The notes beneath the pieces are model-generated. The model did no database searches. It saw only the letters and a program-made list of their open reading frames with translations, and was not told the DNA's origin. A DNA stretch of 64,000 nt, from contig SWDS01000001.1 of the NCBI GenBank assembly GCA_005116745.1, positions 124,001 to 188,000 on the forward strand. The letters run 5' to 3'. Of this stretch, positions 8,550-17,006 are shown one piece after another. Position 1 is the stretch's first letter. The number at the start of each line of letters is the position of its first letter. The position numbers were made by a program, and so were the translations under genes. Source of the stretch: Nitrospira sp. (GTDB taxonomy: Bacteria > Nitrospirota > Nitrospiria > Nitrospirales > Nitrospiraceae).

Positions 8550-10370
8550 TTACGATACCTCCGATACTTTCTTTCCTTGCAGACTTTGCTTGAGTGAATG
8601 ATCGAGCATCATGACATTCAACTGCTTCGCGGTCTGTTCGAGTTCCGCCATACGCGCACGGATGACACGAGAATCTATGCCGTTCTTTGCGGTGGACAGC
8701 TGAGATAATGACGTCCGAATACCGTCAGCTTCTTCCGCTGCAATTAGGTGTCCAGCGTCCACGAGGGATTTGTCGGTGGTCTTAATCAAAGCTTCGGCGT
8801 CCAGCCTGGCTTCGATCAATTTTCTGGCAGTCACATCTTCTGCCGCAAACTTGAACGAGTCTTCGATCATCCGCTCCACTTCTGTGTCGGACAATCCGTA
8901 GGAGGGTTTGACCTCGATCGACTGGCTTGTGGCCGTCCGCATGTCTGTTGCCGTCACGTTCAAAATTCCATTGGCATCGATCAAAAAGGTCACCTCGATA
9001 CGCGGAACGCCGGCGGGGAGAGGCGGTACTTTCAGACGAAATTGCGCTAAGCTCCTGTTATCTTTCACGAGTTCGCGCTCACCTTGCAGAATGTGAATGT
9101 CTACTCCGGTCTGACCATCAACATAGGTCGTGAACATCTCCTTGGCGCTTGCGGGGATGGTCGTATTTCGGCGGATCAGGCTGCTCATGACCCCACCCAT
9201 TGTTTCAATGCCGAGAGACAAGGGCGTGACGTCCAACAGCAACATATCTGTCGTCCCGCCACTGAGAATATCGGCTTGCACCGCAGCTCCAAGCGCGACG
9301 ACCTCATCCGGGTTCAAGTGGCAATGTGGTTGCTTCCCAAAGAGCGCTTCGACTCGCTGCCGGACCAATGGCATCCGGGTAGACCCGCCCACGAGCACGA
9401 CTTCATCAATGTCCTTTGGAATGAGCCCGGCGTCTTTTAACGCGATGCGACAGGGCGCTAAGGTGCGTTCGATGATCCCTGCCACGAGAGACTCGAGCTG
9501 ATCACGCGTCAGCTCTCTGGTAAAGCGTCCTTTGTCCTCCGGGAGCTCGATGGTGATCTCGGTCTTGATCTCATTGGAAAGGCGGATCTTGGCCCGCTCC
9601 GCTTCCAACCGGACGGTCTGCATGTGATCGGGGTAGCGGCTGACGTCGATCCCGTACCGGTCTCGGATGTCTCCGATGAAGAGGTCGACCAACACACGAT
9701 CGAGATCGTCTCCGCCAAGATGGGTATCGCCGCTGGTCGCCAGCACTTCAAAGATGCCGTCTTTCAACTTTAGAATTGAGATATCGAATGTCCCACCCCC
9801 GAAGTCATAGACGGCGATGGTCCCTTGGGTTTTTTGTTGAAGTCCGTAGGCCAGCGACGCGGCGGTCGGCTCATTGATGATGCGCAACACCTCCAGCCCG
9901 GCAATGAGGCCGGCATCTTTGGTGGCCTGCCGTTGGCTGTCGTTGAAGTAGGCCGGCACCGTGATGACGGCCTTGGTGATACTTTCGCCGAGGGAGGCCT
10001 CCGCACGCAGCTTCAGTTCCTTAAGGATCATGGCGGAGACTTGTGGTGGTGAATAGCTTTTCTGGCCAAGGCGGATCCGGATCACACCACCGGTCTCAGT
10101 GACATGGTATGGAAAATAGACCAGCTCGTTCTGGACATCGGCCAGCCCCTTACCCATGAATCGTTTCACGGAGTAGACCGTCCGTTCCGGATTGCGTGTT
10201 AAATGCTCTTTCGCCGAATCTCCGACGATCAAGCCATTATCCGTCAAGGCGACGACCGAGGGCACCATGGTCCGACCGTTGCGGTCTGGGACGACGCAGG
10301 GCTGCCCATCCTTCATGTACGCAACCAGTGAATTGGTGGTCCCGAGATCGATACCGACTATTCGTGCCAT
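8550..10370 (-). CDS. hscA: HscA, Hsp70-type chaperone for Fe-S cluster transfer
   Basis: A 606-residue Hsp70. The N-terminal ATPase domain has DLGTTNS (7-13), a NEPTAAS segment and YDFGGGTFD; the substrate domain follows with VTPLSLGIETMGG and ends in a helical lid. No DnaK-type C-terminal EEVD-like tail is apparent. HscA binds the LPPVK motif of IscU, present in the neighbouring iscU product, and drives transfer of the new cluster to apo-proteins. Context between hscB and iscX makes HscA certain over a general DnaK. Confidence 0.95.
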   Translation of the reverse strand: MARIVGIDLGTTNSLVAYMKDGQPCVVPDRNGRTMVPSVVALTDNGLIVGDSAKEHLTRNPERTVYSVKRFMGKGLADVQNELVYFPYHVTETGGVIRIRLGQKSYSPPQVSAMILKELKLRAEASLGESITKAVITVPAYFNDSQRQATKDAGLIAGLEVLRIINEPTAASLAYGLQQKTQGTIAVYDFGGGTFDISILKLKDGIFEVLATSGDTHLGGDDLDRVLVDLFIGDIRDRYGIDVSRYPDHMQTVRLEAERAKIRLSNEIKTEITIELPEDKGRFTRELTRDQLESLVAGIIERTLAPCRIALKDAGLIPKDIDEVVLVGGSTRMPLVRQRVEALFGKQPHCHLNPDEVVALGAAVQADILSGGTTDMLLLDVTPLSLGIETMGGVMSSLIRRNTTIPASAKEMFTTYVDGQTGVDIHILQGERELVKDNRSLAQFRLKVPPLPAGVPRIEVTFLIDANGILNVTATDMRTATSQSIEVKPSYGLSDTEVERMIEDSFKFAAEDVTARKLIEARLDAEALIKTTDKSLVDAGHLIAAEEADGIRTSLSQLSTAKNGIDSRVIRARMAELEQTAKQLNVMMLDHSLKQSLQGKKVSEVS

Positions 10371-10401
10371 ATCAAAGATGAAGATGTTGGAAAAGAGTTG
10401 C

Positions 10402-11148
10402 TTAGGCGATTGTTGCTGCCAGATCGGTCACGATATTGTTGACGTATGTGCGATGAGAAAGGAGATCGCGCATCTGTTTCAGAATTCTGTCCCGTTCCAC
10501 CCTCGCCAGGCTCGTGGCTTCTCCCGCGTCTTGTAGCTGGTCCCAGTCGGCGAACAATTGCTGCAGTTGAGCTTCCATCTCGTGCTTGCGCCGCTCCAAC
10601 GCCTCTTGCTCAGTCTGGAGGGTGGCGCGGAGTCGATGGCCCTGATCTGAGTCACGATCCGATGCCCGGTACTCCTCCAGAGTATCTTGGAGTTCCAGAA
10701 TCTCTTCAAAGAGATCGGCTGGCGGAGAGGTTCGAATGTCTTTGACCGATCCGGTTTCTAGGGCCAAGAGGTATTCGGCTCGTTGAATGGGGTTACGGAG
10801 CGTGCGATAGGCGGTATTGAGAACTGCGGCATTGCTGAGGCTGATCGTCTGTTCATCTGCGCTCTTGGTCTGATAAAAGTCCGGATGGAATGTGCGACTC
10901 AGTTCGTAGAACTTGGCTTCCAGCTTCTGCGGATCGAGCAGGAGGCGACGCGGAACCCCAAAGCAAGTGAAATAGTCGGTTTCTTTTGAAACCGGCTGGA
11001 CTTTCACACATCGGTCACAGAAGTATTCTCCTGTCACTTCTGACTGGCAGTGCCAGCACATGCTCCGGGCCATCTGCAGCCCGCGTGCACGCTCAGGCTG
11101 TGGTGTGTGTTGATCCATGAGTAAAAACGGGCATGGTCTGCAGGCCAT
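10402..11148 (-). CDS. hscB: HscB, J-domain co-chaperone with N-terminal zinc-binding cysteines
   Basis: A 248-residue protein as drawn. Two CxxC pairs (C31/C34 and C44/C47) precede a J domain with HPD at 88-90, then a three-helix IscU-binding domain. The cysteine-bearing N-terminus is the form known from human HSC20 and some bacteria, not E. coli HscB. The start is uncertain: ATG at 11148 has GAGGAG about 12 bases upstream, while ATGs at 11118 and 11073 lack any ribosome-binding site but sit closer to the cysteines. It stimulates HscA ATPase and delivers IscU. Confidence 0.92.
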   Translation of the reverse strand: MACRPCPFLLMDQHTPQPERARGLQMARSMCWHCQSEVTGEYFCDRCVKVQPVSKETDYFTCFGVPRRLLLDPQKLEAKFYELSRTFHPDFYQTKSADEQTISLSNAAVLNTAYRTLRNPIQRAEYLLALETGSVKDIRTSPPADLFEEILELQDTLEEYRASDRDSDQGHRLRATLQTEQEALERRKHEMEAQLQQLFADWDQLQDAGEATSLARVERDRILKQMRDLLSHRTYVNNIVTDLAATIA

Positions 11149-11178
11149 ACCCGGTCGGTGTCTCCTCTACGGTTCGCA

Positions 11179-11529
11179 TCAAGCTGAGAACGATTCTCCG
11201 CAGCCACACGTTTTGTTGGCATTGGGGTTGAGAAACTTAAAGTTTCCGCTCAGCATGTCTTTTTGATAATCCAGCTGTGTGCCCTGGAGATAGATGGCGC
11301 TTTTCGCATCGATGATCACTTTGACACCATTGATCTCATGGACTTGATCGAACTGTCCGATCTTGTCATCGAAGTTAATCGTGTAGCTGAGGCCGGAACA
11401 CCCGCCGCCTTTCACACCAAGGCGAAGGCCACCTTCTTCAATGCCTTGTACGTTGATGAGCCGCTTAATTTCCTTTACGGCTGCATCGGTGAGCGAGATG
11501 ATCGGAGTCTCGACATTCGTAGTGTCCAT
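11179..11529 (-). CDS. iscA: IscA-type iron-sulfur carrier
   Basis: A 116-residue A-type carrier with the three ligand cysteines in place: C44 in GGCSGL, and C108 and C110 in the C-terminal TCGCG. These bind Fe or a cluster between subunits and pass it to client proteins. It lies between iscU and hscB as in classical ISC operons. ErpA is a close relative; the operon position favours IscA. Confidence 0.93.
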   Translation of the reverse strand: MDTTNVETPIISLTDAAVKEIKRLINVQGIEEGGLRLGVKGGGCSGLSYTINFDDKIGQFDQVHEINGVKVIIDAKSAIYLQGTQLDYQKDMLSGNFKFLNPNANKTCGCGESFSA

Positions 11530-11550
11530 GAGGCGCTCCCTTCGTGGCTA

Positions 11551-11949
11551 TTACTTGGTGCCGGTTGGTTGCCCGTCTGTCTTCTTTTGATAATCAGCCA
11601 ACGCGGCTTTGATGGCATCTTCCGCCAGAACTGAGCAGTGAATTTTTACAGGAGGGAGATTCAACTCCTGTACGATGTCCGTATTCTTGATCTTTTGGGC
11701 TTCTTCGATCGTCTTCCCCTTGAGCCATTCAGTGGCCAAGCTGGAGCTGGCGATCGCTGACCCGCAACCGAAGGTCTTGAACTTCGCATCAACGATCGTA
11801 TCGTTCTGGACCTTGATCTGCAGCTTCATCACGTCACCGCACTCCGGGGCTCCCACCATTCCGGTACCCACGTCGGCATCGTCCTTCTTAAAGCTGCCCA
11901 TGTTGCGGGGATTGTTGAAATGATCGACGACTTTATCGCTGTATGCCAT
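11551..11949 (-). CDS. iscU: IscU Fe-S scaffold protein
   Basis: A 132-residue scaffold on which the cluster is built from IscS sulfur and iron. Ligand residues are C37 (PECGD), D39, C62 (FGCGSA), H104 and C105, and the HscA recognition motif LPPVK sits at 98-102. The ATG has an AGGAGG-type ribosome-binding site. It is preceded by a 75-base spacer after iscS that carries overlapping inverted repeats (separate entry). Confidence 0.96.
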   Translation of the reverse strand: MAYSDKVVDHFNNPRNMGSFKKDDADVGTGMVGAPECGDVMKLQIKVQNDTIVDAKFKTFGCGSAIASSSLATEWLKGKTIEEAQKIKNTDIVQELNLPPVKIHCSVLAEDAIKAALADYQKKTDGQPTGTK

Positions 11950-11962
11950 AGAAACCTCCTTG

Positions 11963-12014
11963 GTATCTCGTCGTTCGTGAAGCGCCGCTCGTTGGCTGTG
12001 AGATACGCTTCACG
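11963..12014 (-). promoter_or_regulatory. Overlapping inverted repeats in the iscS-iscU spacer
   Basis: Two perfect inverted repeats lie in the spacer. GTATCTC (11963-11969) pairs with GAGATAC (12000-12006), and CGTGAAGCG (11976-11984) pairs with CGCTTCACG (12006-12014). The pairings cross, so the mRNA could form one hairpin, the other, or a pseudoknot just upstream of the iscU ribosome-binding site. No T tract follows, so this is not a plain terminator. Role in differential iscS/iscU expression is inference. Confidence 0.5.
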
Positions 12015-12024
12015 TCTGCCGTCA

Positions 12025-13242
12025 TTAATGCGCGGCCCACTGAACGGATTTCAGGTCCACGCCTTCTTTGGCCATCTCATACAGAGGGGACATTTCCCGC
12101 AACTTGGTGACGACCTCAATAACCTTTTTGGTCGTATAGTCAATCTCATCGTCGGTATTGAAACGGCCCAAACCGAAACGAATCGAGGAGTGAGCGAGCT
12201 CGGTCCCGACCCCGAGTGCGCGCAACACATACGAGGGTTCCAGGGTGGCCGATGTGCAGGCCGAACCGGACGAGAGCGCGATGTCTTTCATGCCCATGAG
12301 GAGTGACTCGCCTTCGACGTAGGCAAAGGAGATATTGAGGTTGCCCGGCAAACGGTTTGCCGGATGGCCGTTAAGATAGCTTTCTTCGAGGGCCGCCATG
12401 ATATCGGTCTGGAGACGGTCTCGCATCTTGATCAGCCGGGCCGTTTCCGTCACCATCTCCTGTTCACACAGTTCACAGGCTTTCCCAAAGCCGACGATCA
12501 ACGGTACTGGCAAGGTCCCGGACCGCATGCCGCGTTCATGTCCGCCTCCATCTATTTGGGCTGCGATCCGAACGCGAGGATTTCTTTTCCGAACATAGAG
12601 GGCACCGACTCCCTTGGGGCCGTAGAGTTTGTGGGAGGTGAATGACATGAGATCAATGCCCATGGCCTGGACATCGACGGGAATCTTGCCAACGCCCTGC
12701 GTGGCATCGCAATGAAACAGGATGCCTTTCGCTTTTGCGATCTTGCCAATCTCTTGAATGGGATTGATCGTGCCAATTTCGTTATTGGCCAGCATGATCG
12801 AGATCAGGATGGTCTTGTCGGTGATGGCATTCTGGACGTCCTGCGGATTCACCATGCCGTATTTATCGACCGGCAAATAGGTCACGGTCGCCATCCCTTT
12901 GGCTTCAAGGGATTTGGCTGTATCGAGCACGGCCCGATGTTCCGTGGTCGATGTGATGATGTGGGTGCCTTTCTCCTTGTACATCTCCAAGACACCCTTC
13001 AGCGCCAGGTTGTCCGATTCCGTGGCACCGCTGGTGAAGACGATTTCTTTTGCGTCGGCGGTAATGAGCTTTGCAATCTGTTTTCGGGCCTGTTCCACTG
13101 CTTCTTCCGCGGCCCAGCCAAATGCATGGTTGCGACTGGCGGCGTTGCCGAACTTCTCCACGAAATATGGGAGCATCGCCTCCAACACTCGCGGATCCAT
13201 GGGCGTGGTGGAATGGTTATCGAGGAAAATGGGAAGCTTCAT
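12025..13242 (-). CDS. iscS: IscS cysteine desulfurase
   Basis: A 405-residue PLP enzyme that strips sulfur from cysteine and supplies it to IscU and tRNA thiolation. The PLP lysine is K205 in [12 protein letters not shown], the pocket histidine is H102 in STTEHRAV, and the mobile catalytic cysteine lies in SSGSACTS. Length and motifs match E. coli IscS closely. The start codon overlaps the iscR stop by ATGA, indicating translational coupling. Confidence 0.97.
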   Translation of the reverse strand: MKLPIFLDNHSTTPMDPRVLEAMLPYFVEKFGNAASRNHAFGWAAEEAVEQARKQIAKLITADAKEIVFTSGATESDNLALKGVLEMYKEKGTHIITSTTEHRAVLDTAKSLEAKGMATVTYLPVDKYGMVNPQDVQNAITDKTILISIMLANNEIGTINPIQEIGKIAKAKGILFHCDATQGVGKIPVDVQAMGIDLMSFTSHKLYGPKGVGALYVRKRNPRVRIAAQIDGGGHERGMRSGTLPVPLIVGFGKACELCEQEMVTETARLIKMRDRLQTDIMAALEESYLNGHPANRLPGNLNISFAYVEGESLLMGMKDIALSSGSACTSATLEPSYVLRALGVGTELAHSSIRFGLGRFNTDDEIDYTTKKVIEVVTKLREMSPLYEMAKEGVDLKSVQWAAH

Positions 13243-13712
13243 CGTTCGACTCCTTGTGCCGAGGGAGACTGAATCATAATAAGAGGCGTGCCCCCCATCA
13301 TGTCTCCCAACGTCATGTTATTCAGTAACTGATAGATGCTGTCTTGGATTTTCAGGAGCGGCGTGCGGATGTTACAATGCTCGCGCTGCATGCAGAAGTC
13401 GCCATCTTTTTCGTGGGAGCAGTCGGTGATGCCTAAGGGGCCTTCTATGCTTTCAAGAATCTGCGCGATGGTAATCTGTCTGGCGCTCCGCGCCAGGAGA
13501 TAGCCTCCCTTCGGACCGTTGTGGCTTTCGATCAGACCATTCTTTGAGAGAACTTGTAGGACCTTCGCCAACAATTCCAAGGGAATGTTGTACTCCTCGG
13601 CGATTTCTTTCGTATTCACCACGCGGCCAGGAGTGATATCGCCGAATTGGACTGACGCAATGTGCTGCAGCGCCATGAGCGCGTAATCAGCTTTTTTTGA
13701 AATCTTCAGCAT
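13239..13712 (-). CDS. iscR: IscR, Rrf2-family Fe-S-sensing repressor
   Basis: An Rrf2-family regulator. The reading frame is open to a TTG at 13760, but the ATG at 13712 ([12 protein letters not shown]) matches where IscR proteins begin; the upstream TTG would place the start inside the candidate operator. A winged helix-turn-helix (about 1-70) is followed by cysteines at 98, 107 and 113, the three-cysteine cluster-binding loop of IscR. It senses Fe-S status through a [2Fe-2S] cluster and represses the isc operon it heads. Confidence 0.93.
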   Translation of the reverse strand: MLKISKKADYALMALQHIASVQFGDITPGRVVNTKEIAEEYNIPLELLAKVLQVLSKNGLIESHNGPKGGYLLARSARQITIAQILESIEGPLGITDCSHEKDGDFCMQREHCNIRTPLLKIQDSIYQLLNNMTLGDMMGGTPLIMIQSPSAQGVER

Positions 13713-13733
13713 TGCTATTGCCGATTCCTTAGG

Positions 13734-13756
13734 TCGGAGACTATAATGGTCTCCGA
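13734..13756. promoter_or_regulatory. Candidate iscR operator palindrome
   Basis: A perfect 8-bp inverted repeat, TCGGAGAC and GTCTCCGA, separated by seven bases. It overlaps a TATAGT hexamer on the minus strand that could be the -10 of the isc promoter, and sits in the 135-bp gap between divergent iscR and fdx. The position fits autorepression by IscR, possibly also controlling fdx. The sequence does not match the E. coli IscR type 1 consensus, so the binding protein is inferred. Confidence 0.5.
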
Positions 13757-13847
13757 TCAATTTGGTCGTACTAAGGTTAGCATGTAGGTTTCTCTGCTGT
13801 CAACACGACAGGTGGAGTCGAGTGATCTCTCAGAAAGGAATCGACAC

Positions 13848-14264
13848 ATGGGTGGCACAAATCCCTATATTGAACAGGCCGAATATGAACTTCCAAAAAC
13901 TTCCTATGCCGTGACATTTATCCATCCAGATGGCAGATCCACCACGGTCGAAGTCAATCCAGAAAAGATTCCCCATGGGCCCACTGGGCTGCCGGGGAGC
14001 CTTTTAGATATCGCGATGGGACACGGAGTAGATTTGGAACATGTATGCGGCGGGGTCTGCGCCTGTTCGACCTGTCATGTGATCGTGAAGCAGGGGCTGG
14101 AGACCTGCAATGAAGGCACGGACGATGAGTACGATCAGTTGGATGAGGCTCCCATGACGACACTACAGTCTCGTCTGGGATGCCAATGCGTGCCGAATGG
14201 AACCAAGGATATCGTTGTCGAAATTCCAGCCGTGAATAAAAATCTTGTGCGGGAGGGGCATTGA
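13848..14264 (+). CDS. fdx: ISC-type [2Fe-2S] ferredoxin
   Basis: Starting at the ATG at 13848 (AAAGGA nine bases upstream) this is 138 residues; an in-frame GTG at 13812 is less likely. The motif C-x5-C-x2-C within VCGGVCACSTC, with a fourth cysteine in RLGCQ, is that of adrenodoxin/Fdx, which donates electrons during Fe-S assembly. An additional cysteine lies inside the first loop. The gene is divergent from iscR instead of inside the operon, so both may be read from one regulated region. Confidence 0.9.
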   Translation: MGGTNPYIEQAEYELPKTSYAVTFIHPDGRSTTVEVNPEKIPHGPTGLPGSLLDIAMGHGVDLEHVCGGVCACSTCHVIVKQGLETCNEGTDDEYDQLDEAPMTTLQSRLGCQCVPNGTKDIVVEIPAVNKNLVREGH

Positions 14265-14337
14265 TCGGGGTCATTTCTCACACGCGACTGAGTAAACACT
14301 TCGGCGTGTTCTGAGTGAACCGTGCCGACCGACCATT

Positions 14338-15042
14338 CTAATCGTACGTCTCTATCTTCACGTCCTTTCGGTCGTACCCTTCCTTTATAAAGTAGGCACG
14401 CAGGGGACGGACGAACGCTTTGGTTCCACAAATCATGGGAACGACTTTGGGCTGTCCGTTGACTAGCGGCGTGAGCATGGACAAGGTCTTTTCCACAGCC
14501 TCCGACTCCCCGTTCTGAGCGACCAGCGGAAGATAGCGGAACGAGGGATATTGCATGGCCATCGTGAGCCATTCCTGATGGAACAAGACCTCGTCTTCGC
14601 TGGGTGCCACGGCAATCAATAAGATAGGAGTGTGGATTTTTGAGGAAAACATCTGCTTGAGGAGACACCGCATCGGAGCAAGGCCCGTGTAGCGCGCAAT
14701 CAGTAGCAGCTCTTGATCGAGGGGATGCGGGAGGACGAAATTCCCATAGGGGCCTGACAGGGGAACTTCATCTCCAGACCGCAACCCATAGAGATAATCG
14801 GAAGCCAGCCCACCGGGAACACGATCAAATACCAGCGTTAATTCCCCATACGGAGACGAAGGATCGGCCATGGAGTAGGCGCGGTTGAGCGGCGGCTTAG
14901 GGCCCACAGGCAGTTTGAGGGAAACCCACTGTCCCGGTTGGAATGAAATCTTCCTGGTCTTGGGTTTGACGACGAGTTGGCGAACGTGGGGCGTGAGATC
15001 GGAGACCGTAAGTACCGTGGCAGCTTGCGTAAGTTCCGCCAT
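14338..15042 (-). CDS. FAD/NAD(P)-dependent ferredoxin-reductase-like protein
   Basis: A protein of about 234 residues of the ferredoxin-NADP reductase superfamily. The N-terminal barrel carries the FAD motif RAYSMADPS; the NAD(P) domain follows with a TGLAPMRCLL nucleotide loop and ends in a short C-terminal KIETYD. There is no fused iron-sulfur domain, so it needs a separate electron carrier. Its convergent neighbour is the ISC ferredoxin, making a reductase-ferredoxin pair plausible. The ATG at 15042 is preferred over TTG at 15048; neither has a clear ribosome-binding site. The electron donor and true partner are inferred. Confidence 0.75.
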   Translation of the reverse strand: MAELTQAATVLTVSDLTPHVRQLVVKPKTRKISFQPGQWVSLKLPVGPKPPLNRAYSMADPSSPYGELTLVFDRVPGGLASDYLYGLRSGDEVPLSGPYGNFVLPHPLDQELLLIARYTGLAPMRCLLKQMFSSKIHTPILLIAVAPSEDEVLFHQEWLTMAMQYPSFRYLPLVAQNGESEAVEKTLSMLTPLVNGQPKVVPMICGTKAFVRPLRAYFIKEGYDRKDVKIETYD

Positions 15043-15169
15043 AATCAATTCGCGGCACCGTCATAGCAGAAGCCGTCAAGAGATGGAAGTGGCAAGGCGA
15101 TGTACAAGGATTTTCACAGCATGGTATAGATGATTGGGTTGTCATGTGTGACGAAGGGACGGCACGGTC

Positions 15170-16591
15170 ATGAGTCAGGTTCGCGTTCGGTTTGCCCCCA
15201 GTCCGACGGGGTTTCTCCATATAGGGGGAGTGCGTACAGCTCTGTTCAATTGGCTCTTTGCACGCCAGCAACAGGGTGTGTTCATTCTTCGCATCGAGGA
15301 TACCGATCAAAGTCGGTCAACCGATGAATCGATTCAGGCGATCATCGAAGGTATGAAATGGGTTGGACTTGATTGGGATGAAGGGCCATTCCGCCAAACA
15401 GAGCGGATGGATCTCTATCGCAGTCATGCGATGAAACTTCTTGAGACTGGACAGGCGTACTGGTGTCTGTGCAAGGCGGAAGAGTTGGAGGCTCGGCGAA
15501 AAGAGGCCGAAGCCAAAGGACTGTCGCCTCGCTATGATGGTCGCTGCCGCAACTTAGGGATCACCAGTCCACCAAGCGAGGCCGCCCTTCGATTCAAGGC
15601 TCCACAAGAGGGGCAGATCGTCGTTGATGACCTGATCAAGGGCAGCGTCGAGTTTGACCACGCGGTCGTGGATGATGTGATCATTCTCCGGTCCAACGGG
15701 TATCCCACCTACAACTTTTCCGTGGTGGTCGACGATGCGCTGATGGGGATCACGCACGTGGTGCGGGGAGACGATCATCTGACCAACACCCCGCGCCAGA
15801 TCCCCATTTTCCAAGCCCTGGGGTTTGCCGTCCCTCGCTTTGGACATTTGCCGATGATCTTAGGGTCGGACAAAACCCGGCTGTCCAAACGCCACGGGGC
15901 CACCTCAATCATGGCCTACAAAGATATGGGGTATCTTCCCGACGCGATGATCAACTATTTGGTTCGACTCGGCTGGTCCCATGGGGATCAAGAGCTCTTT
16001 ACTCGTCAGGAATTGATTGAGAAGTTCTCATGGGATCATGTGCAAAAAGCAGCGGCGGTCTTCAACCCCGATAAGTTGCTGTGGATGAATGCCGAATACA
16101 TCAAGACCAGTCCATCGAGCGAAGTCGCCAAGGCGCTTGTGCCACTGCTTGAACAGGCAGGCATGCAAGACGAATTGCGCACCGTGTCAGCCGAATGGCT
16201 CGCGCGATTGGTTGTGTTGGTCAAAGAACGAGCCAAAACCTTAGTCGATATGGTTGATTGGGTCAGACCCTATTTTGGGCAAGAGGCCCCGTTCGAGGTA
16301 GACGCAGCCAAGAAATTTCTCACACCAGCGACCGCACCGTTGCTTCAGAAGCTTCTGACACGATTCGAGGCGATTCCGAGCTTTTCCAAACTGGTGTGGG
16401 AAGACAGCTTCAAGAAACTCGTCGAAGAAGAAGGTATCAAGATGGGTGCGTTAGCCCAGCCAGTTCGCGTCGCCTTGACTGGACGGACGGCAAGCCCAGG
16501 GCTCTTTGAGGTCATGGAGGTTCTTGGACGCGAACGTACCCTCGTTCGGCTGAAGGCAGGAATTGAGCACGCAAAAACCAACCAGGCTTGA
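15170..16591 (+). CDS. gltX: Glutamyl-tRNA synthetase
   Basis: A 473-residue class I synthetase that charges tRNA-Glu. The HIGH-type motif is FLHIGG in PSPTGFLHIGG near the N-terminus and the KMSKS-type motif is RLSKRHG. The C-terminal helical anticodon-binding region is full length. Two tRNA-Gln genes follow immediately. Because glnS is also present in the window, this GltX can be a discriminating enzyme, although that cannot be shown from sequence alone. Confidence 0.96.
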   Translation: MSQVRVRFAPSPTGFLHIGGVRTALFNWLFARQQQGVFILRIEDTDQSRSTDESIQAIIEGMKWVGLDWDEGPFRQTERMDLYRSHAMKLLETGQAYWCLCKAEELEARRKEAEAKGLSPRYDGRCRNLGITSPPSEAALRFKAPQEGQIVVDDLIKGSVEFDHAVVDDVIILRSNGYPTYNFSVVVDDALMGITHVVRGDDHLTNTPRQIPIFQALGFAVPRFGHLPMILGSDKTRLSKRHGATSIMAYKDMGYLPDAMINYLVRLGWSHGDQELFTRQELIEKFSWDHVQKAAAVFNPDKLLWMNAEYIKTSPSSEVAKALVPLLEQAGMQDELRTVSAEWLARLVVLVKERAKTLVDMVDWVRPYFGQEAPFEVDAAKKFLTPATAPLLQKLLTRFEAIPSFSKLVWEDSFKKLVEEEGIKMGALAQPVRVALTGRTASPGLFEVMEVLGRERTLVRLKAGIEHAKTNQA

Positions 16592-16627
16592 CGGATTGAG
16601 CGGTCCTATATTACGTTGAACGCCGGT

Positions 16628-16701
16628 TGGGGGATCGTCTAGCGGTAGGACGTCAGTCTCTGGATCTGACTACCTAGGTTCGATTCCTAGTCCCCCAGCC
16701 A
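16628..16701 (+). tRNA. tRNA-Gln (anticodon CTG)
   Basis: A 74-nt cloverleaf with acceptor stem TGGGGGA/TCCCCCA, T-arm GGTTCGATTCC and encoded CCA. The anticodon loop CTCTGGA gives CTG, reading CAG. Lies 36 bases after gltX. Confidence 0.95.
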
Positions 16702-16748
16702 AAAATTTCTCTCTCGTGCCACTTCCACGATTTGCTTCCGTACCGCGC

Positions 16749-16822
16749 TGGGGGATCGTCTAGCGGTAGGACGCCGGCCTTTGGAGCCGGCTACCTAGGT
16801 TCGATTCCTAGTCCCCCAGCCA
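16749..16822 (+). tRNA. tRNA-Gln (anticodon TTG)
   Basis: A 74-nt cloverleaf identical to the preceding tRNA outside the anticodon arm. The loop CTTTGGA gives TTG, reading CAA. CCA is encoded. It is the last core element before the restriction-modification island. Confidence 0.95.
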
Positions 16823-17006
16823 TTTTCAATTGAAGCGAAAGATATCTTCCTAACCGTACTCCTCTTTGTTCAACGCCAGCCCGATCGCAAGTAGCGCTTC
16901 ACGTTTTACAACTCGGTGATGGGTGATTTCCCATTGGGAAAGGGGTATTCTTTAGCCGCAGACGTAGATCTCAGAGGATTTCATTGCGCCCGATGTCATC
17001 ACGCAA

